Shown here: piece by piece, positions 25,906-35,136 of the stretch
Numbering within the stretch: position 1 is the first letter of the stretch
How the letters are laid out: each line of letters starts with the position of its first letter
Assembly: GCA_905200905.1 (NCBI GenBank)
Contig: CAJKMA010000014.1
Span: 1-51,916 of the forward strand
Direction of reading: 5' to 3'
DNA length: 51,916 nt
Origin: an uncultured Bacillota bacterium
GTDB lineage: Bacteria > Bacillota > Clostridia > Lachnospirales > Lachnospiraceae
Translations under genes and position numbers: made by a program
The notes under the pieces: model-generated
The model's input: only the letters and a program-made list of their open reading frames with translations
Told to the model about the DNA's origin: nothing
Database searches by the model: none

Positions 25906-26557
25906 TTTAGATGGAACCTTGGTGGATTCCATGTGGATGTGGAGAACCATTGATATAGAATATCTTACCAATCAGGGAATTGAAGTACCTGAAAACTTGG
26001 AGGCTTTTCAGGAAGAACTGGAGGGTATGGGATTTACAGAAACAGCCATTCTTTTTAAAGAACGGTTTAAAATTCCGGATTCCCTTGAGGAAATTAAAAA
26101 CACCTGGATTTGTATGTCCGGAGAAAAATATAGAAATGAAGTACCTTTAAAGCCAGGGGTAAAGGAATTTCTTGATTATTTAAAAGAGCGAAACATGAAA
26201 ATTGGAATTAGTTCCAGTAACAGCAGAGAACTGATTCAAATGGTTTTAGAAGCGCATGGTATCCTGGAGTATTTTGATTGCATTACGACCTGCTGTGAAG
26301 TAAAAAGAGGCAAGCCAGAACCAGATGTTTATTTAAAAACAGCTCAGGGACTTGAGGTAGAACCAGAGGCGTGTCTGGTTTTCGAGGATGTACCTATGGG
26401 GATTTTGGCAGGAAAAAGAGCTGGTATGAAGGTTTGTGCCATTGATGATGCTTATAGCAGGAAACAGGAGTCCCAGAAGAGAGAGTTAGCAGATTGGTAC
26501 ATTTTGGATTACACCCAGTTGGCAGAAAAGGAAACAAGAAGAGAGGAAAAAGCATGA
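25874..26557 (+). CDS. HAD family hydrolase (beta-phosphoglucomutase-like)
   Basis: A 227-residue HAD subfamily IA protein. Motif I is DLDGTLVDSMWMW (residues about 11-23), motif II is ISSSNS, motif III is KRGKPEPDVY and motif IV is VFEDVPMG. These give a full phosphatase or phosphomutase active site with a helical cap domain in residues 20-85. The substrate is unknown. It starts inside the pseudouridine synthase gene and its stop overlaps the next start (ATGA), so the three genes form a translationally coupled operon. Confidence 0.88.
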   Translation: MLEQIKAVIFDLDGTLVDSMWMWRTIDIEYLTNQGIEVPENLEAFQEELEGMGFTETAILFKERFKIPDSLEEIKNTWICMSGEKYRNEVPLKPGVKEFLDYLKERNMKIGISSSNSRELIQMVLEAHGILEYFDCITTCCEVKRGKPEPDVYLKTAQGLEVEPEACLVFEDVPMGILAGKRAGMKVCAIDDAYSRKQESQKRELADWYILDYTQLAEKETRREEKA

Positions 26558-28434
26558 GTACAAGGTTTTTACCTGTAACCAGGAAGGAAATGGAAGAGAG
26601 AGGTATCTGGCAGCCGGATTTTGTCTATATTACCGGTGACGCTTATGTAGATCATCCTTCTTTTGGTGCGGCAATCATTACCAGGCTTTTGGAGAGTCAG
26701 GGATATTCGGTAGGGGTTATTGCCCAGCCGGATTGGAAGAAAAAGGAGAGCATTGCCGTGTTTGGAGAACCGCGTTTGGCTTTTTTAGTTTCTGCGGGAA
26801 ATATGGATTCCATGGTGAATCATTATACAGTAGCAAAGAAACATCGAAAACAGGATGCTTATTCTCCTGGAGGATGCATGGGACTTCGTCCAGACAGGGC
26901 GGTGACTGTTTACAGCAATCTCATTCGTCAGACTTATAAGGATACCCCTATCATTTTAGGAGGTGTAGAAGCGTCATTGCGTCGTCTTGCTCATTATGAT
27001 TATTGGTCAGACAGTATGAAGCGCTCTGTACTTTTGGATTCAGGAGCAGACATGATTTCTTATGGCATGGGCGAACATAGCATTCTGGCTATTGCAAGGG
27101 CATTGGAAAAAGGAATTCCAGTGGAGAAAATTAACTTTGTGGAGGGAACCGTTTATAAGACGAAAGAAGCGCCAAAAGGTGTGTTGCTGCCGTCGTATGA
27201 AGAACTGCTTCAGGAAAAAGAGAATTATGCCAAAAGTTTTTGTATGCAGTATGAAAACATGGATCCCTTTACTGGCCAGGTTTTAATCGAAGCCTATGGA
27301 ACCAGAGGATACGTAGTGCAGAATCCACCTGCAAAACCTCTTTCGCAAAAGGAAATGGACATGGTGTATGAGCTTCCCTATGCCAGGACTTATCATCCTA
27401 TGTATGAAAAGCAGGGAAAGATTCCTGCCATTGAAGAGATTAAATTCAGTATTACCAGTAACAGAGGATGTTTTGGTGCCTGCAATTTTTGTGCCCTGGC
27501 ATTTCACCAAGGGCGGATTGTACAGACTAGAAGCCATGCTTCCATGTTAAAAGAAGCAAAAAGCTATTTGCAGGAACCTGATTTCAAGGGTTATATTCAT
27601 GATGTGGGAGGTCCTACAGCGGATTTTCGCCATCCATCTTGCAAGAAGCAGTGGACCAAAGGCGTGTGCAAAAATCGTCAATGCCTGTTTCCAAAGCCCT
27701 GCAAAAATCTTGAGGCAGACCATGAAGATTATTTGGAAGTTTTGCGGGCCATGCGGAAACTTCCCGGGGTGAAAAAGGTTTTTATACGTTCCGGAATCCG
27801 GTTTGATTATGTAAATGCAGATCCTTCTCCTGTTTTTCTGGAAGAATTAGCAAAATATCATGTGAGCGGGCAGCTTCGTGTGGCGCCGGAGCATGTTTCG
27901 GATTCGGTTTTGTATTATATGGGAAAACCAGAACACAAGGTATATGAGGAGTTTTTAAAACGTTTTGCCAGAGCAAATGAAAAGGCAGGAAAAAAACAGT
28001 TTGTGGTTCCTTATCTCATGTCTTCTCATCCCGGAAGCAGACTTAAGGATGCAGTTGAATTAGCGGAGTATATTCGGGATATGGGATTTATGCCAGAGCA
28101 GGTACAAGACTTTTATCCAACACCATCCACCATGTCTACTTGTATGTATTATACGGGACTGGATCCTAGAACAGGGAAAGATGTTTATGTTCCCAAAACG
28201 GCCAGGGAAAAAGCCATGCAAAGAGCATTAATTCAATACAGAAATCCGGAAAATTATAACCTCGTGCGGGAGGCTCTTGTGGAAGCTGGTCGTATGGACT
28301 TAATTGGATATGGAAAAAAATGTCTCATTGCCCCCAGAAAAGGGGAAATGAAGAGAACAGGAAAACCGGAAAAGGAGCAGCAGCCCAGAAAGAAAAAAGC
28401 TATCCGGAATGTACATAAAAAGAAAAGGGGCTAA
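26554..28434 (+). CDS. YgiQ family radical SAM protein
   Basis: A 626-residue radical SAM protein of the UPF0313/YgiQ family. An N-terminal domain (YITGDAYVDHPSFGAAII) is followed by the radical SAM core with C-x3-C-x2-C in CFGACNFCALAF, and by GGPTADFRHPSC and KTAREKAMQRALI. The C-terminal tail is basic. The reaction is not established for the family. ATG 26554 overlaps the HAD stop by four bases and follows GAGAGGAAAAA; the longer frame from 26494 lies within the HAD gene and is not supported. Confidence 0.92.
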   Translation: MSTRFLPVTRKEMEERGIWQPDFVYITGDAYVDHPSFGAAIITRLLESQGYSVGVIAQPDWKKKESIAVFGEPRLAFLVSAGNMDSMVNHYTVAKKHRKQDAYSPGGCMGLRPDRAVTVYSNLIRQTYKDTPIILGGVEASLRRLAHYDYWSDSMKRSVLLDSGADMISYGMGEHSILAIARALEKGIPVEKINFVEGTVYKTKEAPKGVLLPSYEELLQEKENYAKSFCMQYENMDPFTGQVLIEAYGTRGYVVQNPPAKPLSQKEMDMVYELPYARTYHPMYEKQGKIPAIEEIKFSITSNRGCFGACNFCALAFHQGRIVQTRSHASMLKEAKSYLQEPDFKGYIHDVGGPTADFRHPSCKKQWTKGVCKNRQCLFPKPCKNLEADHEDYLEVLRAMRKLPGVKKVFIRSGIRFDYVNADPSPVFLEELAKYHVSGQLRVAPEHVSDSVLYYMGKPEHKVYEEFLKRFARANEKAGKKQFVVPYLMSSHPGSRLKDAVELAEYIRDMGFMPEQVQDFYPTPSTMSTCMYYTGLDPRTGKDVYVPKTAREKAMQRALIQYRNPENYNLVREALVEAGRMDLIGYGKKCLIAPRKGEMKRTGKPEKEQQPRKKKAIRNVHKKKRG

Positions 28435-28438
28435 AAAA

Positions 28439-29191
28439 ATGGGAAATAAGAAGATTGCCCTGGTAACTGGGGCATCCTCGGGTATGGGAAAGGAATTTGT
28501 CCTTCAGATACAGGAGAGGTATCCGCAGTTGGAGGAAATTTGGGCTGTGGCGAGAAATACAAAGGCTTTGGAACAGTTAAAGAAAAAAGTTCCAAAACTT
28601 CGTGTGTGCCCTTTGAATCTTACCAGTTTGGAAGATTTGAAAATTCTTCAAAAGCTTCTTGAGAGGGAAAAGCCTCAGATGGAAATTTTGGTCAATAGTG
28701 CAGGTATGGGGGTACAAAAGCAGGTGGAAGCAACCACAGTGGAAGAGTTGTGGAATACCACCCAGTTGAATTGTTCTGCATTTACAGCTGTTTTGAAAAT
28801 CTGCTTTCCATATTGCAGAAATAAGGGCCAGATTCTTTGCCTTTCCAGTGGGGCAGCCTTTGTTCCTCAGCCTGGATTTGCAGCGTATGCAGCATCGAAG
28901 TCTTATGTTTTAAGTTTTTCCAGAGCTATTAGAAAAGAATGGAGGGATAGAGCCAGAATTACCATTGTATGTCCTGGACCAGTGGACACCCCATTTTTAG
29001 AAAAAATGGGTGGAAAGGAGCATATGCCTGCCTATAAAAAATGGTTTTTGGCAAAACCAGAAGCAGTGGTGGAGAAAGCATTAAAGGATAGTGAAAAAGG
29101 AAAGGAACTTTCCGTTTACGGATACTCTGTAAAAGTTTTAAGGGTGATATGCAAGATACTTCCCCATGGCTTGATTTTAAAATTTCTGTGA
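28439..29191 (+). CDS. Short-chain dehydrogenase/reductase (SDR)
   Basis: A 250-residue classical SDR. The NAD(P)-binding glycine motif is TGASSGMG (about residues 12-19), the structural NSAGMG motif follows near 89, and catalytic residues include Ser in CLSSGAAF and the Y-x3-K of YAASKSY. The substrate is unknown. I chose ATG 28439 after AAAAGGGG; the ATG at 28409 lies within the YgiQ coding sequence. It belongs to the same transcription unit as the YgiQ gene. Confidence 0.9.
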   Translation: MGNKKIALVTGASSGMGKEFVLQIQERYPQLEEIWAVARNTKALEQLKKKVPKLRVCPLNLTSLEDLKILQKLLEREKPQMEILVNSAGMGVQKQVEATTVEELWNTTQLNCSAFTAVLKICFPYCRNKGQILCLSSGAAFVPQPGFAAYAASKSYVLSFSRAIRKEWRDRARITIVCPGPVDTPFLEKMGGKEHMPAYKKWFLAKPEAVVEKALKDSEKGKELSVYGYSVKVLRVICKILPHGLILKFL

Positions 29192-29212
29192 CAAAGGAAA
29201 GGAAGTTAGAAT

Positions 29213-29830
29213 ATGAGCAACCATAAGAAAAAATTAAAAAAGGGAGATTACGGTTATCTGAAAGTACATCAGAAACGCCAGGTGCTTTATACGTTACTGG
29301 CTTTTGTTGCCCCTCTTTCTGTGTTTTTTACCGGATTGTATATTAACCGAACAAGAAATAGTGTATTTACGGTCATTGCTTTGGTAGCCTGTCTTCCAGC
29401 CTGTAAATTTGCAGTAACCATGATTATGTTGTTTTTGCAAAAACCAATGAAAGAGAAGGATTATCAGGAAATTGAGAAGCACAGAAAAGGGCTGGTATGT
29501 GCTTATGAACTGGTGGTATCTGCCTATGAAAAACAGTCTTATATTGATTCTTTAGCTGTATGCGGAAATACTATGGTAGGTTACACCAGTAGACCTAAGA
29601 CGGACATTCCCTTTGTGGAAAAACACATTCAAACTATTTTGCGACAGAATGGGTATTATGTGTCTGTAAAGATTTTTGACCGCCTTTCTGATTATACAGG
29701 ACGTCTGGATACCATGTGGGAGCACAGGGAAGCCCTAGAAAAAGATATTAAATTCCGTCCGGACCCACAGGAACCGGATTTAACCAGAAATGAAGCGATT
29801 ATGAGGGTGATTTATGCTATTTCCCTTTAG
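29213..29830 (+). CDS. Conserved hypothetical membrane protein, 205 residues
   Basis: I do not recognise a named family. It has a basic N-terminus (HKKKLKKGDYGYL), two membrane helices (about 28-47 and 50-75), then a cytoplasmic alpha/beta domain from about residue 85 with YSRP-like GYTSRPKTDIPFVEKHI. The arrangement looks like a membrane-tethered enzymatic or adaptor domain, but no catalytic motif is evident. It lies between the SDR gene and a pseudouridine synthase, with short gaps, so it is probably co-transcribed. Confidence 0.75.
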   Translation: MSNHKKKLKKGDYGYLKVHQKRQVLYTLLAFVAPLSVFFTGLYINRTRNSVFTVIALVACLPACKFAVTMIMLFLQKPMKEKDYQEIEKHRKGLVCAYELVVSAYEKQSYIDSLAVCGNTMVGYTSRPKTDIPFVEKHIQTILRQNGYYVSVKIFDRLSDYTGRLDTMWEHREALEKDIKFRPDPQEPDLTRNEAIMRVIYAISL

Positions 29831-29839
29831 GAGATAAAG

Positions 29840-30841
29840 ATGAAACAATTAGTAATGAGTGAAATTGACAGCGGACAGCGTTTGGATAAATTTTTAGGCA
29901 AATATTTAAGCGAAGCGCCTAAGAGTTTTATTTATAAAATGCTTCGCAAGAAGAACATTGTGCTAAATGGAAAAAAAGCAGATGGAAGTGAAAAATTAAA
30001 AACAGGGGATGAGATTAAGCTGTTTTTTTCACAAGAAACCCTGGAAAAATTTTGTGGAGAGACCAGACAGGGAGCAGCAGGAAAACTGGATGTGGTTTAT
30101 GAGGATGAACAGGTGCTTTTTGTGAATAAACCGGTTGGTATGTTATCTCAAAAAGCGGCCAAGGAAGATGTTTCCCTAGTGGAATATCTCACAGGCTATC
30201 TTTTAGAAAATGGAAGTCTTACAAAAGAGGATTTACATACGTTTCACCCAGGTGTGTGCAACCGGCTGGATCGAAATACCAGTGGGCTTGTGGCAGCAGG
30301 AAAAACCTTGCAAGGACTTCAACTTTTATCAGAAGCTTTTCAAAACAGGAGGATGCATAAATTTTATCTTACTTTGACAGTAGGAAGAATGGAAAATCCT
30401 GCGCATATCAAAGGTTATCTATGGAAGGATGAGAAGAAAAATAAGGTGGTAATACAAAAGATACCACAAAAGGGAAGCTTGCCCATTGAAACCAAGTATG
30501 TCCCTCTTGCCTGTTCAAAAAATGGATGTACCTTGTTAAAGGTAGAACTATTAACTGGACGTTCCCACCAAATTCGAAGTCATTTGGCTAGCATTGGGCA
30601 TCCGGTGATTGGTGATTGGAAATATGGAGAGAGGAAGTGGAATCAAAGGTTTCAACAGCAGTATCAAATCCAATCTCAGCTTCTTCATGCATGGAAACTG
30701 GAATTTCCAAAACAAGAGGAAAGATTGCCAAAATTGGCAGGAAAAACCATAACAGCTGGCGTACCGTTAGAATTTGAAAAAGTATTAAAGGGAGAAGGAC
30801 TGTGGGACAAGGTCCTAGAAGAAAATAAGGGAGATGTTTAA
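29840..30841 (+). CDS. RluA family pseudouridine synthase
   Basis: A 333-residue enzyme. An N-terminal S4 domain (GQRLDKFLGKYLSEAPKSF) is followed by the RluA catalytic domain, with the conserved Asp in VCNRLDRNTSGLVAAGKT and the C-terminal LLTGRSHQIRSHLASIGHP. It modifies uridines in 23S rRNA or tRNA; RluD-like specificity is plausible but not shown. It is the second pseudouridine synthase within 5 kb and precedes lepB by three bases. Confidence 0.93.
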   Translation: MKQLVMSEIDSGQRLDKFLGKYLSEAPKSFIYKMLRKKNIVLNGKKADGSEKLKTGDEIKLFFSQETLEKFCGETRQGAAGKLDVVYEDEQVLFVNKPVGMLSQKAAKEDVSLVEYLTGYLLENGSLTKEDLHTFHPGVCNRLDRNTSGLVAAGKTLQGLQLLSEAFQNRRMHKFYLTLTVGRMENPAHIKGYLWKDEKKNKVVIQKIPQKGSLPIETKYVPLACSKNGCTLLKVELLTGRSHQIRSHLASIGHPVIGDWKYGERKWNQRFQQQYQIQSQLLHAWKLEFPKQEERLPKLAGKTITAGVPLEFEKVLKGEGLWDKVLEENKGDV

Positions 30842-30844
30842 AAC

Positions 30845-31381
30845 ATGAAAGTATCAACACAATCCTCCTTTTGGAAGGAATTTATGGAGTATTTAAAGAT
30901 GATTATTTTCGTGGTGGTAGTGGTTTTGGTGGTGAATAATTTTTTGCTGATCAATGCAAAAATTCCATCAGAATCCATGGAACAAACTATTATGACAGGC
31001 GATCGAGTGTTTGGTAACCGTTTGGCTTATGTGTTTGGAGATCCAGAGCGTTATGATATTATTATCTTTAAATATCCGGACAATGAAAAAGAGTTGTTTA
31101 TCAAGCGAATTATTGGAATGCCTGGAGAAACAGTAGAAATCAAGGATGGAAAGGTATATATTAATGGTTCTAAGGAGCCCTTAAAAGATAGTTTTACACC
31201 GGAAACACCGGTGGGGGATTATGGTCCATATACGGTTCCGGAAAATAGTTATTTTGTACTGGGAGATAATCGAAATTATTCTAAGGATTCCAGATTTTGG
31301 AATAACCCTTATGTAGCAGAGGATAAGATTCTGGGAAAAGCAGTTCTTAAGTATTTCCCAGGAATTAAACTTTTAAAGTAG
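30845..31381 (+). CDS. lepB: Signal peptidase I
   Basis: A 178-residue type I signal peptidase of the Gram-positive form with one N-terminal membrane anchor (about 18-37). The catalytic Ser is residue 44 in IPSESMEQT and the catalytic Lys is residue 87 in FIKRIIGMPGE. The conserved GDNRNYSKDSR follows. It cleaves signal peptides from exported proteins at the outer face of the membrane. GGGAGA precedes the ATG. Confidence 0.96.
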   Translation: MKVSTQSSFWKEFMEYLKMIIFVVVVVLVVNNFLLINAKIPSESMEQTIMTGDRVFGNRLAYVFGDPERYDIIIFKYPDNEKELFIKRIIGMPGETVEIKDGKVYINGSKEPLKDSFTPETPVGDYGPYTVPENSYFVLGDNRNYSKDSRFWNNPYVAEDKILGKAVLKYFPGIKLLK

Positions 31382-31390
31382 GAGAGATAA

Positions 31391-31936
31391 ATGGCAACTT
31401 GGAATTCCAGAGGTCTTCGAGGTTCTACCTTGGAGGAATTTATTAACAGAACTTGTGAGCAGTATAGAGAAAAGGGACTGGCTTTGATTCAAAAAGTGCC
31501 TACTCCTATTACGCCAGTGCGAATTGACCAGCAAAGCAGACATATTACTCTGGCATATTTTGACCAGAAAAGTACGGTGGATTATATTGGTGCGGTTCAG
31601 GGGATTCCGGTGTGTTTTGATGCCAAGGAGTGCGCAACAGATAATTTTCCCTTGCAGAATATTCATGAACATCAGGTGGCATTTATGAAAGATTTTGAGA
31701 GGCAGCAAGGGATTGCTTTTCTTATTTTGTATTTTTCTCATAGAAATGAAATTTATTATATGACTTTTCGACAGATGGAAGTTTTTTGGGAGAGAGGACA
31801 AAAAGGTGGCAGAAAGCATTTTAAATATAGTGAGTTGAATCCTATGTGGTTTTTAAAGGCAACAGGAAATGTGCTCGTACCTTTTTTGGAAGGGATTCAA
31901 AAAGATCTAGACAGCCGGGAAGAGACTGGGAAATAG
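31391..31936 (+). CDS. recU: Holliday junction resolvase RecU
   Basis: A 181-residue RecU. The nuclease core has VDYIGAVQGIPVCFDAKEC with the metal-binding Asp, Asp and Glu, and the later HQVAFMKDFERQQGIAF and FLILYFS strands are characteristic. It cuts Holliday junctions formed and moved by RuvAB (genes at 1.9-3.5 kb) and also modulates RecA. In many Firmicutes recU is next to a PBP gene; here it follows lepB. Confidence 0.92.
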   Translation: MATWNSRGLRGSTLEEFINRTCEQYREKGLALIQKVPTPITPVRIDQQSRHITLAYFDQKSTVDYIGAVQGIPVCFDAKECATDNFPLQNIHEHQVAFMKDFERQQGIAFLILYFSHRNEIYYMTFRQMEVFWERGQKGGRKHFKYSELNPMWFLKATGNVLVPFLEGIQKDLDSREETGK

Positions 31937-31946
31937 GAGTAGATTT

Positions 31947-32339
31947 ATGAAGCAGAAAGTCATGGTTTTTTTCCTTTTTCTGTGTTTCTTGTTTCAGATA
32001 TTTTTTGTGGACATACCAGATGATTTGGTAAGGAATACCAAAAGACAGGAAGATACTAAGATTCAGGAATTAGAAGAAGGTTTGGAAAAACAGCCGGTTT
32101 TGGTAAAAGAAACCAGTGAGAAGTTTTATAGAAATGAAAGAGCCAGACGGACTTTCGGAAAGCTTAGAATATCTTTTGGAGAAGTACCTGGTAAGCTGCA
32201 GATATACAGTGGGAAAACAATTGCCAGATGTCAGGAAACAAAACCGAAGAAACGTACCATAGCTTTGCAGGTACAAAACCGTAGAGCGCCTCCCTTTGCT
32301 GAATGTAAGAATGAGGAAGAACAGATACATACAGTATAG
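31947..32339 (+). CDS. Small secreted or membrane-anchored hypothetical protein
   Basis: A 130-residue protein with an N-terminal hydrophobic segment (VMVFFLFLCFLFQIFFV) that is either a signal peptide or an anchor. The rest is basic and Lys/Glu-rich with no motif I recognise. AGGAGTAG precedes the ATG and the gene lies between recU and ldh with short gaps. The sequence looks weakly constrained, so confidence that it is functional is moderate. Confidence 0.55.
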   Translation: MKQKVMVFFLFLCFLFQIFFVDIPDDLVRNTKRQEDTKIQELEEGLEKQPVLVKETSEKFYRNERARRTFGKLRISFGEVPGKLQIYSGKTIARCQETKPKKRTIALQVQNRRAPPFAECKNEEEQIHTV

Positions 32340-32351
32340 GAGACATGTAAT

Positions 32352-33300
32352 ATGAAAAATAAACATAGAGATAAAATTGTTGTGATTGGAGCTGGAAATG
32401 TAGGAGAAGCCATTGCATATACATTGATGGTGCGGGTTCAGGCAAATGATATTGTTCTGATTGATGTAAACGCCGACAGAGCAAAAGGGGCTGCCATTGA
32501 TATTGCGCATGGAACCAGTTTCCACAAACAGGTGTGGGTAAGACAAGGTGGATATGAAGAATGTGCGGATGCACAGTTGATTATTATTACTGCAGGAATT
32601 GCCAGAAAACCAGGACAGACGCGTCTGGATTTGGCCAAGACCAATGTTTCTATTGTCAAAAGCATTACAGAAAACATTATGGAATATGCGAAAAATCCGT
32701 TGATTCTTGTGGTATCCAATCCAGCAGATTTGACCACAACAGCAGTTTTGGAGACTTCAAAACTTCCGGCAAATAGGGTAATTGGCAGTGGAACCTCTTT
32801 GGATACTGCAAGATTCCGTTATAATTTAAGTACAAAGCTTCATGTAAATGTGGAGGATATTCAGGCTTATATTGTGGGGGAGCATGGGGATAGTCAGGTG
32901 GCTGTCTGGAGTTCTGCCATGGTAGGCGGATTCCCTTTGGAGGATTATGCCAAACAGGTGGGAGTTTCTCTTGACAAAAGGGAGATTGCAGAACATACTA
33001 AGAATGGCGGTGCAGAGGTCATAGGACTGAAAGGTGCAACATTTTACGGTATTGCCATGGCTGTATCTACCATTGTAGAAGCCATTATGAAAGATGACAG
33101 TGCGATTTCTTCCTGTTGCTCATGTGCTGGATGAAAGTTTCGGAAGCTGGGCTGGTATGGCAGTTTCTCTTCCATGCAGGATTGGCTGGGAAGGGATTGA
33201 AACCTGCCTGCGGATTCCTATGAATAAAGAAGAACAAAAGGCTATGGATGCTTCCGTAAAAGTACTGCAGGATTTATGGGTACAGGTAAAACAACAGTAA
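32352..33300 (+). pseudogene. ldh: L-lactate dehydrogenase, frameshifted
   Basis: The gene is complete apart from one extra base near 33106-33108 (a TTT). The first frame (32352-33134) encodes the NAD-binding and most of the catalytic domain, then runs into a false end; the correct continuation, in the next frame, starts LPVAHVLDESFGSW and ends at 33300. The dinucleotide-binding GAGNVGEAIAY, the substrate loop KPGQTRLDL (Gln at the position that favours lactate over malate) and the catalytic GEHGDSQVAVW are intact. About 60 C-terminal residues are lost if unrepaired. This is either a true recent mutation or a sequence error; gene order is otherwise normal. Confidence 0.85.
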
Positions 33301-33318
33301 GAAAAGGAGAATAGCAGA

Positions 33319-34491
33319 ATGGATAAGAAAGAATTTGCATTAAAACAGCATGAAGGATGGAAGGGTAAAATCGAAGTTATCAGCAGAGCAAACATCGAGA
33401 CACCAGAAGAGTTGTCTGTAGCTTATACACCAGGTGTTGCAGAACCTTGTCTGAAAATTTCAGAAGATGTGGATTTATCCTATAAATATACAAGAAGAGG
33501 AAATATGGTGGCAGTTGTTACGGATGGTACAGCAGTACTGGGACTTGGAGATATTGGACCAGAGGCTGGTATGCCGGTTATGGAAGGAAAGTGTGCATTA
33601 TTTAAAACCTTTGGGGATGTAGATGCATTTCCTCTGTGTGTGCGTTCCAAAGAAGTGGATGATATTGTAAAAACAGTAAGCCTTCTGGCAGGCAGCTTTG
33701 GCGGGGTAAACCTGGAAGATATTTCAGCGCCAAGATGTTTTGAAATCGAGAGAAAGTTAAAGGAATGTTGTGATATTCCGATTTTCCATGATGACCAGCA
33801 TGGTACAGCAGTGGTGACAGCAGCAGCTCTCATTAATGCTTTAAAGTTGGTTGGCAAAAAACTGGATGAAGTAAAAGTAGTTACTTCCGGTGCAGGTGCA
33901 GCAGGGATTGCGATTATTAAGCTGTTGGTAAGCCTGGGACTGAAAAATGTTGTAATGTGTGACCGCCAGGGCGCTATTTACAAAGGCCGTGAAAACTTAA
34001 ATTCTGAGAAACAGGAAATGGCTGAAATCTGTAATCAGAACATGGAAAAGGGTACCTTGGAAGAAGTGCTAAAAGGTGCTGATGTATTTATTGGTGTTTC
34101 CGCTCCTGGAACCGTAACAGAAGAAATGGTTCAGAACATGGCTAAAGATCCGATTTTGTTCCCAATGGCAAATCCAGTTCCGGAAATTATGCCGGATTTG
34201 GCAAAGAAGGCAGGAGCTGCTGTGGTAGGAACCGGACGCAGTGATTTCCCGAACCAGATTAATAATGTGCTGGCATTCCCTGGAATCTTCAGAGGCGCCC
34301 TGGATGTCAGAGCAAGGGATATTAACGATGAAATGAAGGTGGCTGCTGCTTATGCGATTGCAGGATTGATTCAGGAAGATGAGTTGAATCCAGATTATAT
34401 TATTCCGAATCCATTTGATAAGCGTGTGGCAAAAGCTGTGGCAGAGGCAGTTGCCAAAGCGGCAAGGGATACAGGAGTAGCAAGAATTTAA
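33319..34491 (+). CDS. NAD(P)-dependent malic enzyme
   Basis: A 390-residue short-form malic enzyme, oxidatively decarboxylating malate to pyruvate. The family-typical VAYTPGVAEPCLKI and VTDGTAVLGLGDIGPEAGMPVMEGK lie in the first 90 residues. The catalytic/metal region IPIFHDDQHGTAVV (about 152-166) and a nucleotide-binding GAGAAGIAIIKLL follow. NAD or NADP preference is not clear. AAGGAG precedes the ATG. It sits directly after ldh, linking malate, pyruvate and lactate metabolism. Confidence 0.93.
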   Translation: MDKKEFALKQHEGWKGKIEVISRANIETPEELSVAYTPGVAEPCLKISEDVDLSYKYTRRGNMVAVVTDGTAVLGLGDIGPEAGMPVMEGKCALFKTFGDVDAFPLCVRSKEVDDIVKTVSLLAGSFGGVNLEDISAPRCFEIERKLKECCDIPIFHDDQHGTAVVTAAALINALKLVGKKLDEVKVVTSGAGAAGIAIIKLLVSLGLKNVVMCDRQGAIYKGRENLNSEKQEMAEICNQNMEKGTLEEVLKGADVFIGVSAPGTVTEEMVQNMAKDPILFPMANPVPEIMPDLAKKAGAAVVGTGRSDFPNQINNVLAFPGIFRGALDVRARDINDEMKVAAAYAIAGLIQEDELNPDYIIPNPFDKRVAKAVAEAVAKAARDTGVARI

Positions 34492-34505
34492 TTTTGGGAG
34501 TAGGT

Positions 34506-35111
34506 ATGGCAAAAAAGGTTTATGCAGTAAAAAAGGGAATTACAACAGGGATTTTCAATACATGGGATGAATGTAAGAGACAAGTGCATGGATTTCCAGG
34601 GGCGCAGTATAAGAGTTTTCCTACTTTGAAGGAAGCCCAGGAGTATCTGACAGGAGGACAAACAGGGGATGCAGCGCCGGATGAAAAAGATCCGAATGTG
34701 TGTGTTGCTTATGTGGATGGGAGTTTTGATGCCAGTAGAGGCGCATATTCTTATGGCTGTATTTTGCTGCATAGAGGCGAGCGAAAGGAGATGAGCCAGG
34801 CTTTTTCTGCTACAGAGGATGTAAGCATGCGCAATGTAGCAGGAGAGTTGGAGGGGGCCATGGCTGCTATGGCTTATTGTGAAGCGCATGAAATCAGTAC
34901 CCTGCATTTGTATTATGATTACCAGGGGATTGAGTCTTGGGCAACTGGAGAGTGGAAACGAAACAAACCTGGCACAATCCGATATAAGGACTTTTATGAC
35001 CATCTTAAAAAGGTTAAGGTGTGTTTTCACAAGGTCAAGGGGCATAGCGGCGTGGAGCTCAATGAAGCGGTAGACCAGCTGGCAAAAGCAGCCCTTGGTA
35101 TTAAGGGGTAA
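34506..35111 (+). CDS. rnhA: Viroplasmin-type RNase H family protein
   Basis: A 201-residue protein. The N-terminal viroplasmin domain (VYAVKKGITTGIFNTWDECK) is linked to a type 1 RNase H domain with the acidic catalytic residues in YVDGSFDASRGAYSYG, in MRNVAGELEGAMAAM and in YYDYQGIESW, and a late Asp in LNEAVDQLAK. It degrades RNA in RNA-DNA hybrids. ATG 34506 is five bases after GGGAG; the longer TTG frame from 34494 is rejected. Confidence 0.9.
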   Translation: MAKKVYAVKKGITTGIFNTWDECKRQVHGFPGAQYKSFPTLKEAQEYLTGGQTGDAAPDEKDPNVCVAYVDGSFDASRGAYSYGCILLHRGERKEMSQAFSATEDVSMRNVAGELEGAMAAMAYCEAHEISTLHLYYDYQGIESWATGEWKRNKPGTIRYKDFYDHLKKVKVCFHKVKGHSGVELNEAVDQLAKAALGIKG

Positions 35112-35136
35112 ATATAAGAAATTGGGGGATTTTACT

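Noticed and set aside
33100..33115. Programmed frameshifting in ldh
   Set aside because: The frame change would need a +1 shift at ATT-T-CTT. No known slippery heptamer, stop codon at the site or stimulatory stem is evident, and LDH is not known to use frameshifting.
34488..35045. 185-codon minus-strand frame over the RNase H gene
   Set aside because: It is the reverse complement of a well-supported RNase H domain and shows no family features.
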